Assembly: GCA_029263475.1 (NCBI GenBank)
Contig: JAJCXK010000017.1
Location: 1 to 39,828, forward strand
DNA length: 39,828 bases
DNA from: Candidatus Nitrosopumilus sp.
GTDB lineage: Archaea; Thermoproteota; Nitrososphaeria; Nitrososphaerales; Nitrosopumilaceae
Direction of reading: 5' to 3'
Part shown: in pieces, positions 7,793-16,213 of the stretch
Layout of the letters: every line of letters starts with the position of its first letter
Numbering within the stretch: the first letter of the stretch is position 1
Notes under the pieces: model-generated
Database searches by the model: none
The model's input: only the letters and a program-made list of their open reading frames with translations
What the model was told of the DNA's origin: nothing
Program-made: the position numbers and the translations under genes

Positions 7793-7978
7793 CTAGAACA
7801 ATCCCCATTTCTTGTGGGATTCGAGCCTCTTGCAGTCACAAATTTTACAGCCATCATGATTGGAATCGTAAGATATGGTGGGTGCCATCCCCATGGACAA
7901 ATTTCCATCACGCTGCATTTGATATCGCATCACTGATTTTTGAGAACGTTTAGTTTGCGGTACGTACCGGCCTTCCAA
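7793..7978 (-). CDS. small zinc-binding protein, start uncertain
   Basis: From TTG at 7978 the product is 61 residues ending with CKICDCKRLESHKKWG. The frame stays open 21 codons further upstream, to a TAA at 8042-8044, and that extension contains KLFGSKYKCGH, which would supply the other half of a CxH...CxxC metal site. There is no ATG, GTG or TTG in the extension, so either the start codon is unusual or the gene has lost its 5' end. The TTG start would cut through the apparent metal site. Confidence 0.4.
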   Translation of the reverse strand: MEGRYVPQTKRSQKSVMRYQMQRDGNLSMGMAPTISYDSNHDGCKICDCKRLESHKKWGLF

Positions 7979-8070
7979 GTGTCCGCACTTGTATTTACTG
8001 CCAAATAACTTGGAATTCAGATGGAGTCTTCCCCGATGGATTTACAATCTTTTTCAATTATTGTTTTCAA

Positions 8071-8271
8071 TTAAACCGCGTTACTGGAATCTGAGGAAAA
8101 CTCAAACCCGCATGCATTACATCGAAATATCTCATATTCGGAATGAATATCCGTTATTGTATATCCTGCATTATTGCTCTGAATAGTAAGGTTATTGCTT
8201 TTGCATTTTGGGTATGCGTTTGTTTCTTTATTCATTGTCGGATCAGCCAAGATATTTGCAACCCATGACAT
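8071..8271 (-). CDS. zinc-ribbon-like protein (66 aa) with one knuckle changed
   Basis: The C-terminal half has FRCNACGFEFSS, a typical zinc-ribbon knuckle. The partner knuckle, expected as CPKC, reads YPKC (AYPKCKSNN), so one of four zinc ligands is replaced by Tyr, a one-base change (TGC to TAC). The ATG overlaps the end of the upstream gene by 29 bp. The start could also be the internal ATG before NKETN. Whether it still binds zinc is doubtful. Confidence 0.45.
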   Translation of the reverse strand: MSWVANILADPTMNKETNAYPKCKSNNLTIQSNNAGYTITDIHSEYEIFRCNACGFEFSSDSSNAV

Positions 8272-8581
8272 GATCTTTTAATAAATACAAAGAGATCAAT
8301 AATTGTATGGCAGAATACTTGCTTGACGTGGCAATCGATTTGATTGCAGATGCAACGGGTAACTTTCTGTCAAGCATAGGCGTAGGTTCTGACAACGAGT
8401 AATAATTATTTTCATCCACACTATAACTCCAACCCATCAAGTCTATTTCTTCGTCATTGTTTACGACATGAAATACTAGATGTTCGCAAATGCAAAGATC
8501 ACATTGAATCATTCCGCAGTATTCACACATTGTCCCATTGACAAAAATAAAGTGAGTACAGATATTATTCTCAGTCGTCAT
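8243..8581 (-). CDS. Cys/His-rich small protein (112 aa)
   Basis: The N-terminal 50 residues are rich in Cys and His: NICTHFIFVNGTMCEYCGMI, QCDLCICEHLVFH, then an acidic stretch NNDEEIDLMGW. This looks like a small treble-clef or ribbon domain with CxH and CxxC elements. The C-terminal 45 residues are of poorer quality, and a short plus-strand frame (8307-8402) runs antisense to them, so the true end of the protein is uncertain. No exact family is recognised. Confidence 0.5.
   Translation of the reverse strand: MTTENNICTHFIFVNGTMCEYCGMIQCDLCICEHLVFHVVNNDEEIDLMGWSYSVDENNYYSLSEPTPMLDRKLPVASAIKSIATSSKYSAIQLLISLYLLKDHVMGCKYLG
8307..8402 (+). CDS. possible 31-residue amphipathic peptide, antisense to 8243-8581
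   Basis: ATG-started MAEYLLDVAIDLIADATGNF with a short acidic tail forms an amphipathic helix and has clean composition. It competes with the minus-strand Cys-rich gene for the same DNA; only one is likely to be real over this segment. Confidence 0.25.
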   Translation: MAEYLLDVAIDLIADATGNFLSSIGVGSDNE

Positions 8582-8837
8582 TACTTCTTCTTCAGCTTAC
8601 TCTTTATGATCTTGCGAGCACTTTCTCACTCGTTTTTGTGACACAGTATACTAGTTATGTGATCCACAAAATTTCACATTCCACATTCCAAACGCGATTA
8701 AAGTGGCTTTTGTTTTCTCTGCAGGTGATATTTACGATCAATGAAACAAGATCTATCAATTTACGAGGAGCATCTCGTTATAAGATATGAGCAGATCGTT
8801 TCTATTTTTATCGAAATTTAATTAAGATGTAACATTC

Positions 8838-8909
8838 TGCCTTAAGGCATAAGTTCATCCCAGAATCAAACATAAGAGGCTGCACAAGGAGCGTTTCCTT
8901 GTCGTGCAG
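8838..8909. ncRNA. structured intergenic element (palindrome plus long hairpin)
   Basis: A perfect 12-bp palindrome (TGCCTTAAGGCA, 8838-8849) is followed by a hairpin at 8880-8909: CTGCACAAGGA pairs with TCCTTG-TCG-TGCAG around a 5-nt loop, an 11-bp stem with a 3-nt bulge. The surrounding DNA is A/T-rich and without open frames. It could be a small RNA or a terminator; the transcribed strand is unknown. Confidence 0.3.
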
Positions 8910-9285
8910 TCATAACAAAGACTCAAGACCTAGTCGAGAAAACTACTGTCAAAAAATCCGTTACTCACAATCCAGTCGCACACAGTAATAAAAATAGAGA
9001 ACCTGAAATTGTTTTAATTATCATTATTTTTTGATGTTATTTTTTTGTGATTGGTGTTTCACAGATATGTCTGAGACTTTTTTGTTAATTAATTCGTTAA
9101 ATTGAAACGCAAAATATACGGCGTTGGAATAAACCATGCTCTTTTTTCGTCAAACTAATACAATAACATAATCTGTAAAATCTTTACATTCGTTTAATTT
9201 TTTTGTAAAAATTTATCTTTAAAATACAAAAAGAATCATTCTGTTTCACATCTATTCTCCATCAAATCGACGTAAAAGTGGATAA
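8910..9285. other. A/T-rich intergenic stretch before the nuclease-like gene
   Basis: This stretch is very A/T-rich with several T-runs (9030-9050, 9198-9205) and no convincing gene. It should hold the promoter of the next gene. In the reading frame of that gene a stop occurs at 9283-9285 and another at 9220-9222; the segment between reads HIYSPSNRRKSG and looks weakly coding. Confidence 0.35.
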
Positions 9286-10374
9286 ATTTTAAAAACAATT
9301 GGCATTTCAGAATTAGGACCATCATATGATCCAAAAAATGCGTATGTTAATGCTAACCCTGCAACAATTCCATCATCATCATCATTATTTCAAACCGATA
9401 TTTCTTTTGACATAATACTTTCCAAAGATTTATGGGATATGTTGATAGAATGCAAACATACTACCTCATTAATTACTTCTCATAGCGTACCTTTCAAAGA
9501 AGGAATGGTAGAATTTTTAGCGTCATTACCACTACAATCAGCAATAGGATACAAAAAAATTATTCCTATTTTTATTACTAATAGTAGTACCAGTAGGCTA
9601 CAGAAAGACATCAACAAATTAAAAATTGCAAAGGATGAAGATTTGGGAATTTATTTAACCGAACTGAAAACCACTGCAGGAAAAAAATGGAAACATGCGA
9701 TATTAGAAAATGTAACAATTATGCATATACGTTCATGCCTAAATCTTTTAAAATTCTTTACGGTAGATGACGCTACTCTAAACCATTTAAAAGAAAATAA
9801 CCTTCAATTTAGAAACGAATTAGAGAAAATTCAACAAAGCACGAACGTCCTATTACACGAATTGCCTGAAACTGTATCAATCGACACAAAATGTATCTTA
9901 AAATACATTGATGACGAATATATTGAAACTCGTTGGCATCTCTCATCGGTAGCTATTTCACGTTCATTTATAGAATGGTTAAAAAAATATGTCCAACCTG
10001 ATTCTTTAATAAAAGAAATAAATTTTGATAATATTCCTTCAAATGAGTTATTACAGATTAATTGTGCTGATCTTTCTCTTAAAGAACAAGATATGATAGT
10101 TACAAGTTGTATTAACGATATTCTTAAGGAAAAGAAAATTAATCTTGCAATTGTATATAGTTCTATAAACTCAAGAATTTTTATATTTGAACCATCAAAA
10201 TTGTACGATAGTGTTTCTCAATACAAAGAATCAGATTATCATTTTGTTTTAAATAAAATTTACACTAATCTCAATCTTCCAATTTCTGGAACTCTTTTGA
10301 TTACTGCTGTTTCTGAATCTTGTAGGATTTCTGTTGGCAGTGTGTTGGATAAATCTTATTTTATTTCTGATTGA
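9286..10374 (+). CDS. PD-(D/E)XK nuclease-like protein, start unresolved
   Basis: The first ATG (9439) gives 311 residues, but the frame is open from 9286 and the 51 upstream codons read like protein (ISELGPSYDPKNAYVNANPA, then TDISFDIILSKDLWD). The segment FDIILSKDLWDMLIECKH has the D-(x13)-ExK arrangement of PD-(D/E)XK endonucleases, and its Asp (codon 9409-9411) lies before that ATG. No standard start codon exists between the TAA at 9283 and 9439. The rest of the protein is mixed helix and strand without a domain I know. The gene is more A/T-rich by eye than its neighbours and stands alone, suggesting transfer. If start is at 9439 the nuclease core would lack its Asp. It may be a 5'-truncated or recently interrupted gene. 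Confidence 0.5.
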   Translation: MLKTIGISELGPSYDPKNAYVNANPATIPSSSSLFQTDISFDIILSKDLWDMLIECKHTTSLITSHSVPFKEGMVEFLASLPLQSAIGYKKIIPIFITNSSTSRLQKDINKLKIAKDEDLGIYLTELKTTAGKKWKHAILENVTIMHIRSCLNLLKFFTVDDATLNHLKENNLQFRNELEKIQQSTNVLLHELPETVSIDTKCILKYIDDEYIETRWHLSSVAISRSFIEWLKKYVQPDSLIKEINFDNIPSNELLQINCADLSLKEQDMIVTSCINDILKEKKINLAIVYSSINSRIFIFEPSKLYDSVSQYKESDYHFVLNKIYTNLNLPISGTLLITAVSESCRISVGSVLDKSYFISD

Positions 10375-10608
10375 TTGTATCAAAAATTTATTATTGAAAA
10401 ATTGATAGTAATAACATACAAGGATTTTAAAACCTGATGTAATTCTACCATGATACCATTTACAAAAAAAGGGATTTGGAATAAATCAAGTTCTAAAAGC
10501 GTTGAAACTAATATTTGAAATTACGATACAGTAAACAATTACTAGTCATTCTTACTTTTACATCCATAACAATAATTCTACATTACTTTAGAGTGTAAAG
10601 ACGTCTCA
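10375..10608. other. intergenic stretch
   Basis: I see no gene longer than 22 codons. An imperfect hairpin (AGGATTTTAAAACCT, about 10420-10434) after the nuclease-like gene could help end its transcript. Confidence 0.3.
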
Positions 10609-10797
10609 TTACCCATATCCCATACATGTTGTATATTCATCCTGATTTGAACTTAAAATCAGCATGCAAACTTTTTGAAAATCCTGATGAAGATTATAAT
10701 CTTGATTTAAGGTTGCGCGGAATCCCGCTATATTTACCCCATACATGTTGTGCTCCCAACCAAATTTGAATCCATTATTCAGTTTTGAATTGATCAT
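10609..10797 (-). CDS. possible small protein (62 aa), weak
   Basis: The ATG-started frame reads MINSKLNNGFKFGWEHNMYG and includes NIAGFRATLNQDYNLH, with a Cys near the end (YTTCMGYG). A 14-bp direct repeat (CCCATACATGTTGT) occurs at 10619-10632 and 10738-10751 inside it, encoding HNMYG in one copy and TTCMG in another frame. The composition is plausible but no family is recognised. Confidence 0.3.
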   Translation of the reverse strand: MINSKLNNGFKFGWEHNMYGVNIAGFRATLNQDYNLHQDFQKVCMLILSSNQDEYTTCMGYG

Positions 10798-10878
10798 AAT
10801 TTTACAATTTTGAGATTACGTTTATCTAAAATCAGCAGAGATGCATTCAAGTACATAATGAAAACATCGCCCAAAAAT

Positions 10879-11307
10879 CTAAGTCCAGTGCCGTACATCA
10901 TCTAGAAAGATTTGCCCATGTTTACGCCCAATGTCGGATTCTTGTTCGCGTGAAACTGCACCTTTCTTCAACAGTTTGCTCACATTCCAAAAATAGAACT
11001 CAAGGTTGGGAGGACTTGACACAATCACGTGTCCGCCATTTTCTCCCGTGACAAATCTGTGAGGAGAACCAGTTGGAACACATACTACATCCCCGGCTTT
11101 TGCCAGAATTGAACGACCATTTAGAAAAAACTCATAATCGCCTTCAATTATGCAGAATGTTTCAGGACCTCGCGGATGCGTGTGCAATGCAGGTCCGACG
11201 TTAGGCGGATGAGTCACATCCAAAATCGTGTACTTTCCATTTGATTCAGCAGTGGGGATCTTTATTGTGAATTTTGATCCATGAAAGTCAAATGCCTGAT
11301 TCTTCAC
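10879..11307 (-). CDS. single-domain cupin protein
   Basis: The 142-residue protein is one cupin barrel. Motif 1 is GPALHTHPRGPETFCIIEG, supplying His42, His44 and Glu49; motif 2 is GDVVCVPTGSPHRF, supplying His83. All four usual metal ligands are present, so it probably binds Fe, Mn or Ni. Small cupins of this type act as dioxygenases, isomerases or sugar-binding proteins, and the substrate cannot be told. It is cytoplasmic with no signal peptide. It is transcribed away from the DUF3892 gene, and the shared 194-bp intergenic region carries five GATCT copies that could be a regulatory site. Confidence 0.8.
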   Translation of the reverse strand: MKNQAFDFHGSKFTIKIPTAESNGKYTILDVTHPPNVGPALHTHPRGPETFCIIEGDYEFFLNGRSILAKAGDVVCVPTGSPHRFVTGENGGHVIVSSPPNLEFYFWNVSKLLKKGAVSREQESDIGRKHGQIFLDDVRHWT

Positions 11308-11395
11308 GACGTTTCAACAACAAAATCAGATTTAAACAGTGATAACCATTGTCAATTTATTGCATTACAACTAGAATTACTTTGAAGACACAAAT

Positions 11396-11460
11396 GATCT
11401 AAAATTTGTACACGATCTAATCAGGTCAAGGACAGGATCTGATGATCTTTTGAGGGATCT
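11396..11460. promoter_or_regulatory. cluster of five GATCT repeats between divergent genes
   Basis: GATCT occurs at 11396, 11414, 11436, 11444 and 11456, with the last inside TTGAGGGATCTCAA, a short inverted repeat. The cluster lies between the start of the cupin gene and the promoter of the DUF3892 gene, where an operator would be expected. No regulator is known to match it. Confidence 0.3.
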
Positions 11461-11470
11461 CAAGGCATAT

Positions 11471-11479
11471 CCTTTATAA
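11471..11479 (+). promoter_or_regulatory. archaeal TATA box for the DUF3892 gene
   Basis: CTTTATAAT lies about 25-30 nt before the ATG at 11502, the spacing expected if transcription starts at or next to the start codon (leaderless message). Confidence 0.45.
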
Positions 11480-11501
11480 TTATTAATTAGCTAAACAATT
11501 C

Positions 11502-11756
11502 ATGGATGAATACCAGATCACGTGTGTCAAGCAGGATTTCTTTGAGAACATAACACATGTGGAAATTAACGGCAGGCAATACAGATCCGAAACGGTAGTG
11601 CAGTGGTTGTTGGATAAAAAATATGACTTCTACACAATCAAAGACGAGCAAAAGACCTATGTGCATGCCAAAAAAAGCATGCTTTACGGATGGTTTTTGA
11701 CAACTGATCCTCAAAGCGGTTTGGCAAACAACTTGCAGTTTTTGTGCAGTTGTTAG
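11502..11756 (+). CDS. DUF3892 domain protein
   Basis: This 84-residue protein matches the pattern of the DUF3892 family: an opening strand ITCVKQD, HVEINGRQYRSETVVQWLLD (I..V.I......S....V..WL), then YDFYTIKDEQKTYVHAK. Members are small, widespread and of unknown function; they are predicted to be single alpha/beta domains. It is cytoplasmic. A TATA box sits directly upstream, suggesting a leaderless transcript. The C-terminus has an unusual CSC ending. Confidence 0.7.
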   Translation: MDEYQITCVKQDFFENITHVEINGRQYRSETVVQWLLDKKYDFYTIKDEQKTYVHAKKSMLYGWFLTTDPQSGLANNLQFLCSC

Positions 11757-11894
11757 CATTTCTTTTTCATCGATCATTGACACGTTATCAGGTTTGACAC
11801 ACAAATGCAAATGAATCAATTAAGATAATCAAGCATGTATTTTTTTAAATTTTAAATTACATGTGTTCTTAACTAAAAATATCAGAAGTAATGT

Positions 11895-11999
11895 ATGAAC
11901 AGACGTTTTGGCATGGTCATAGCTGCCTTGGGATTGATTGTTACTTTTGCAGTAGTGATTGGTTCTCCCGCATTGGGCAGCTTTGATGCAATGAGATAA
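11895..11999 (+). CDS. small membrane or exported peptide (34 aa)
   Basis: The frame encodes MNRRFGMVIAALGLIVTFAV followed by VIGSPALGSFDAMR: two Arg then one hydrophobic segment and a short tail. It looks like a signal anchor. It may be a true microprotein or the leftover 5' end of a secreted-protein gene. The stretch from here to 12243 has nothing else I can support. Confidence 0.4.
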   Translation: MNRRFGMVIAALGLIVTFAVVIGSPALGSFDAMR

Positions 12000-12243
12000 T
12001 AAAATTAGGCTTGCATGATTTTTTTGACAAAGATGCAGTCAAGTCGATGATGCGTACATTCTATTTTAAATGATCATGTTTCCAGATTACAAACATTTTG
12101 GAATCTTGTTTTGCATCTCACCAAAAAATATGTTATTTATTATGCATCTTTTACAGCTCAGAAAAAAATGAATATTTCCAGACATCTGCTTTTGAATTGA
12201 AACGAATTTTATTTTTTAGGATTCAACGACAAAGATTGCCAAT

Positions 12244-14361
12244 CTATTGCTTTGCTGATGCTGTTGCCTGCGGTGGAGAGTTGACAGGATCAACGGTAAT
12301 CGTTACGATATCATTGCTTTCCCGTCCGTTGTTATCGTACACTTTGAATTCAAAGGTCAGAATCTTTACCTCGTCGTTATTTACAATCGGACTTGTAAAG
12401 AATGGACTCATGCTAGAATCAGAAGACAATTCTATGGATTCGCCAGAGAGCTGTGTCCAAAGGTACGAAATAGGCTGGTTTTCAGGATCATAGCTGTTGC
12501 CACCATCTAATGAAACCCTAATGTTTTCATTTACTATCTGATCAATACCCGCATTGGATATAATGTCAAGATCAAGCGTGTTTCTAATCAGGACATCTAC
12601 ACTGTCTGAAGATGAATAGGTTCCATCAGACACGGTACAGGTAAACGTAACTATCAAGTCACCTACAACATTTGGAATGTTCACCATAGTTACGGATCTA
12701 TCAGGATGTTCGAGGATAGCAGATGACGCGGTGCTCCAGGAGAAGCTAAGTCGGTCATTATCAGGATCAGTTCCAAAGCATGCCAAACTGGTGATAGAAT
12801 TCTCATCAACTGCCATATCATCACCGGCGTTGGCCATTGGTGCACCGTTTTCAGGAGACACAAAGATCACAACATGATCAGAACCAGTCAACCCGTATGG
12901 GTCAGTAACTGTCAGTTCAAAAGCCAATCTTTTAGATGATGTTGGGGCAACTTCAGGCGCGATAAATGAAAAGCTCAAGCTTGACTCATCAAAGGATATC
13001 GCATCTCCAGAGAGCTGCTTCCATTCTGTTTTTAGTAAATCATTGTTAAAGTCAAATGCTGTACCGGTAATGGAAACACTATTGCCCCCATGCACTCTTT
13101 TGTCAGGACCTGCATATGCTTGTGGAGGACTGTTTTCAGTACTTGTAATTATGGCCACATCATCAGTATCGTAATTGCCTTTTGAATCAGTTACCTTTAG
13201 CTCAAATTCTATAGGCTCGGATAGAGACTCAATTATAGGTGAAATGAAATATGCAGAAGCCTGAGTTGGCTCATAAATTTTTACAGGAACCCCAGATGTT
13301 TGACTCCATGTAAATCGAATCTTGTCACCATCTGCATCAAAACCACTGCCTTCCAGGTTTACAAAGGTATTTTGAGAGACACTTTGGTCCATTCCGGCAT
13401 CAGATATTGGCGCATGGTTTGAAGGAATCACCTTTACCAGTGCCAAGTCATTGGCATACCCGTTGCCTTGCGAATATCCTGTGACATGAAATGACAGTAG
13501 TTGTTCAAAGTCACCCACATCAGGTGCAATGAAAGTAACACTATCCCCATTAAATGAACTCAGCGTAACAGGAGAGCCAATGAATTGAATCCAGGTATAA
13601 TTGATTGGCATATCGTTAAGTGTACTTCCAGTCACATCAAGAACCACAGTGTCTCCTTGAGTGACGGTTTGGATAGGACCAGCATCAATGGAGATGGATT
13701 TGTTACCAAGTATGCTGGTAAATAGAATTATGTTTACGGTATCACTTGCTACTCCTCCGAATCCATCATTTACAGAGATTCTAAACGTCAGAGGATCATT
13801 TTGTGAAAAATCAAAATCAGTAGGCTGGAGAGAAAGATGTTTTTTTGTAGTAGAGGACATGGATACCGTTTGGCCAGATATCTGCTCCCACTTGTAGGTC
13901 AAGGTATCACCATCCCCATCAACGGTCTGAGGAATTATGCTAATTACATTGATGGATTTGGCTGCAAAAAGATCCTTACCAGCATCCACAGTCGGAGGAA
14001 TGTTTACAGAGTTTACAATAATTTCGACTGTGTCAGAGCTGCTTTCACCCTGTGCATCAGTTACCAGCAATTCAAAAGTGAGAACCTTGATTTCACCATT
14101 GTTAACATCAGGGGCCATAAAGGATGGCTCAGGGATGGAAGTTGAGGACAAAGATACGGCATCCCCATAGATCTGAGTCCATAGGTAAGTAAGATCCTCA
14201 ACATCAGAATCATGTCCTTCTCCAACCAAGGTAACGAGCTTATTTTCAACCACGTCAACGGATTCGATTTCTGCAAATGAGTCAGACATGCCACCGATAA
14301 ACAAAATTCCAAAGATCAAAGGTAATAAAAGATAAAGATTCACTGAATTGAATTCCATCAT
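12244..14361 (-). CDS. secreted PKD-repeat surface protein
   Basis: The 705-residue protein starts with a signal peptide (hydrophobic LYLLLPLIFGILFIGGM, cleavage probably near SFA/EIES) and consists of seven PKD/Ig-like repeats of about 95-100 residues. Each repeat has the same features: LxGxGxDxDxDxLxYxWxQ near its front, a central FxAPxV, and an end FxLxVTDxxG...SDTVxIxV, with linkers PPxAxAGxD (for example SPPQAYAGPDK). Such proteins form or decorate the archaeal surface layer and mediate adhesion. The last repeat ends SPPQATASAKQ with no membrane anchor or sorting signal, so the protein is either released, held by binding to the S-layer, or shortened at the C-terminus. It is transcribed alone. 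Confidence 0.85.
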   Translation of the reverse strand: MMEFNSVNLYLLLPLIFGILFIGGMSDSFAEIESVDVVENKLVTLVGEGHDSDVEDLTYLWTQIYGDAVSLSSTSIPEPSFMAPDVNNGEIKVLTFELLVTDAQGESSSDTVEIIVNSVNIPPTVDAGKDLFAAKSINVISIIPQTVDGDGDTLTYKWEQISGQTVSMSSTTKKHLSLQPTDFDFSQNDPLTFRISVNDGFGGVASDTVNIILFTSILGNKSISIDAGPIQTVTQGDTVVLDVTGSTLNDMPINYTWIQFIGSPVTLSSFNGDSVTFIAPDVGDFEQLLSFHVTGYSQGNGYANDLALVKVIPSNHAPISDAGMDQSVSQNTFVNLEGSGFDADGDKIRFTWSQTSGVPVKIYEPTQASAYFISPIIESLSEPIEFELKVTDSKGNYDTDDVAIITSTENSPPQAYAGPDKRVHGGNSVSITGTAFDFNNDLLKTEWKQLSGDAISFDESSLSFSFIAPEVAPTSSKRLAFELTVTDPYGLTGSDHVVIFVSPENGAPMANAGDDMAVDENSITSLACFGTDPDNDRLSFSWSTASSAILEHPDRSVTMVNIPNVVGDLIVTFTCTVSDGTYSSSDSVDVLIRNTLDLDIISNAGIDQIVNENIRVSLDGGNSYDPENQPISYLWTQLSGESIELSSDSSMSPFFTSPIVNNDEVKILTFEFKVYDNNGRESNDIVTITVDPVNSPPQATASAKQ

Positions 14362-14719
14362 AGCGCTTATTAATTATTTCGTCTCATTGATTCCTCGATC
14401 AGAAACAGCTGTACATGCACAAATCCCATCAGAAAATGGTTTTGAACTTTGCAAATAGAAATCCCATCCACGTAAAAATTTCTGTTGCAACAAGCGCCAA
14501 TGACACATCAGAATTGAGCAGATCAACGATCATCTCCAAACATGAATGCGATAAGGGATACAAAATGATAAAAGATAATGCATGTCAAAAACCCACTTTT
14601 GGAGCATTTTCGCATATCGTTGATCGGTAGAGGCATCAAATTGATGACGATGGACGATATCAGAGACCCCCGTTTGCTACAAAATCAGGTCTGGAAATTA
14701 TGTATGCATGCATTAAAAG

Positions 14720-15634
14720 TCATAGTTTTGAAACCTCATCCAATATCGTGTTTGCAAAACGTCTGCCAGTACGACTCTTGGTTTGTGCGATTGCTGTCAA
14801 ATGCGGGCGGAGTTCATCGTCATTAAAAGTAAGTTTCAACAAATCATAGAATTCCAATACTACAGAATCATTGCCTTCGAGAGTTATTTTTTCTAGTATA
14901 TTTTTTACTCTAGATATCTTGTCATCAAGTGAAAGTTTTGAGATTCCGTATTGCAAAAATATCTGCGTTATCTCCTTGTGTCTAGATCCAATTGATACTG
15001 TCAACCGAAATTTTGACATTTTGTCGAATTCGTTATTTATCTGTGAAAGTGCATTGTCATACCTCATATGATATCGTTGCATCAAAGGCATGACTTGTCG
15101 AAGCAGTATCACATCAAACTCATATGGCTTTGAGAGATTTCGTTCCGCATCTATTGCAAGTTCAATAATCACAAACGCAAATTTCAGCGGATCTCTTGTT
15201 TCTATTTTCTTATACTCTACAGGGTGTTTGACAAACATTTGATTTAGGATATTGATTCCGTGTGAGGACAACAATCCGCGCGTCTTATCCGCATTGAGGG
15301 TTTTAATGATTTTAAGAAGAGTCACGGAGAACAAAGAATAGTTTTTTGCGGACGCCCCGTTTTTCTCAAGGCATTGAATTTTAAAATTATTTGCAAACTC
15401 GTCGATGATTCTAGGGATCTGTTCTTCAGGTTCGATGTTTCTAAAGCTAATTATCTGCGGTTTTGTATTTTCTGGATTTGGTGTCAATGGGAATAGTGAG
15501 TTGGCCATCTTTAACGTACTTTGAATCGACGTAAGCTTTCCCTTGTTGCCTTTCCCGTACTTGCTTTTTTTTAGGTTTGTAACGGACTGAATTAAAGAAT
15601 CATGCAATGAACTATCATAACTACACTTTTTCAT
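14720..15634 (-). CDS. hypothetical helical protein (304 aa)
   Basis: I do not recognise this protein. It is almost entirely predicted helix, soluble and Lys-rich, with no signal peptide. It begins MKKCSYDSSLHDSLIQSVTN and has a basic KKSKYGKGNKGK segment (residues 22-33). The middle and C-terminal parts (about 70-290) look like a stack of helical pairs, such as LFSVTLLKIIKTLNAD, LKFAFVIIELAIDAERN and LDDKISRVKNILEKI, which could form an alpha-solenoid. The tail RTGRRFANTILDEVSKL is amphipathic. It is transcribed in the same direction as the PKD gene, 358 bp upstream of it, but not obviously cotranscribed. The frame is intact and codon use is like that of the core genes nearby. Confidence 0.6.
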   Translation of the reverse strand: MKKCSYDSSLHDSLIQSVTNLKKSKYGKGNKGKLTSIQSTLKMANSLFPLTPNPENTKPQIISFRNIEPEEQIPRIIDEFANNFKIQCLEKNGASAKNYSLFSVTLLKIIKTLNADKTRGLLSSHGINILNQMFVKHPVEYKKIETRDPLKFAFVIIELAIDAERNLSKPYEFDVILLRQVMPLMQRYHMRYDNALSQINNEFDKMSKFRLTVSIGSRHKEITQIFLQYGISKLSLDDKISRVKNILEKITLEGNDSVVLEFYDLLKLTFNDDELRPHLTAIAQTKSRTGRRFANTILDEVSKL

Positions 15635-15829
15635 AAATGTGTGTAATCCAGGTGTATGTTCCGGATTTTATTCGGATTTTCTAATACTGTTTTGAAAGAA
15701 ATTTTGCTTGTCAATCAAGGATAGTACAAATAACTACGAAATACATCCTTGAAAATTGTTAGTGATATCGCACAAAGTAAAGGGATAACTGAAAATATTG
15801 TACCATCAGGAATAATTAAAAAAAGAGTA

Positions 15830-16213
15830 TCAGCAGTTTCCCAAGGTCTGCCAAAGGCCTATCACATTGTTTTCAGGATCAGAGACCCGGGCATACAGAC
15901 CAAATTCGCCTATTTTGAGTACTGGCATCACGGTTTTTCCGCCAGCAGATTCTACCTTTTTGATATGCTCCTCTATTGACGGAACATCAATCACGATTAT
16001 CGGATGTTCGCAGGTTGGATCTTTGGGTAATAATCCACCGTTGATAGCACCAGGCTCTGTGGGTTTCATCTTCTCATCACACGGTGTTGTAGTTACCATG
16101 TCGTAGTCCATGTCAGGAAACTTGGCGATTTGCCAGCCAAACACATCCTGATAGAATTTTTGCGCTCTGCCTTGATCATCGTATGGAATCTCAAAGTGTA
16201 CTACTTTGTTCAT
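15830..16213 (-). CDS. VOC-superfamily (glyoxalase/bleomycin-resistance-like) protein
   Basis: This is a single VOC module of 127 residues. It starts MNKVVHFEIPYDDQGRAQKF, the usual first strand and helix, followed by YQDVFGW, GGLLPKD, HPIIVIDVPSIEEHIKKVES and the closing strand VSDPENNVIGLWQ. VOC proteins include glyoxalases, dioxygenases and antibiotic-binding proteins; this length and the GW(Q/K) pattern fit the small uncharacterised group. His6 is in the first metal position, but the last ligand (normally Glu) appears as Gln or Trp, so metal catalysis is doubtful. A longer start at 16273 exists, but the extra 20 residues have no counterpart in the family and I prefer 16213. Confidence 0.75.
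   Translation of the reverse strand: MNKVVHFEIPYDDQGRAQKFYQDVFGWQIAKFPDMDYDMVTTTPCDEKMKPTEPGAINGGLLPKDPTCEHPIIVIDVPSIEEHIKKVESAGGKTVMPVLKIGEFGLYARVSDPENNVIGLWQTLGNC

Noticed and set aside
8597-8686. Two short overlapping minus-strand frames with one in-frame stop each (one contains FCGSHN and KCSQDH, the other KNE-stop-ESARKIIKSKLKKK)
   Set aside because: Each looks faintly like protein, but they use the same DNA in different frames and neither has a clear start, so I cannot support either.
4200-10800. Integrated mobile element carrying the small zinc-protein genes
   Set aside because: No integrase, transposase, tRNA target, or flanking direct repeats could be found, although the A/T-rich nuclease-like gene and gene decay would be compatible with one.
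14415-14630. 71-codon plus-strand frame upstream of the PKD gene
   Set aside because: It starts with ATG but shows no motif, has irregular composition, and lies in the promoter side of the PKD gene. It might be real but there is no support.
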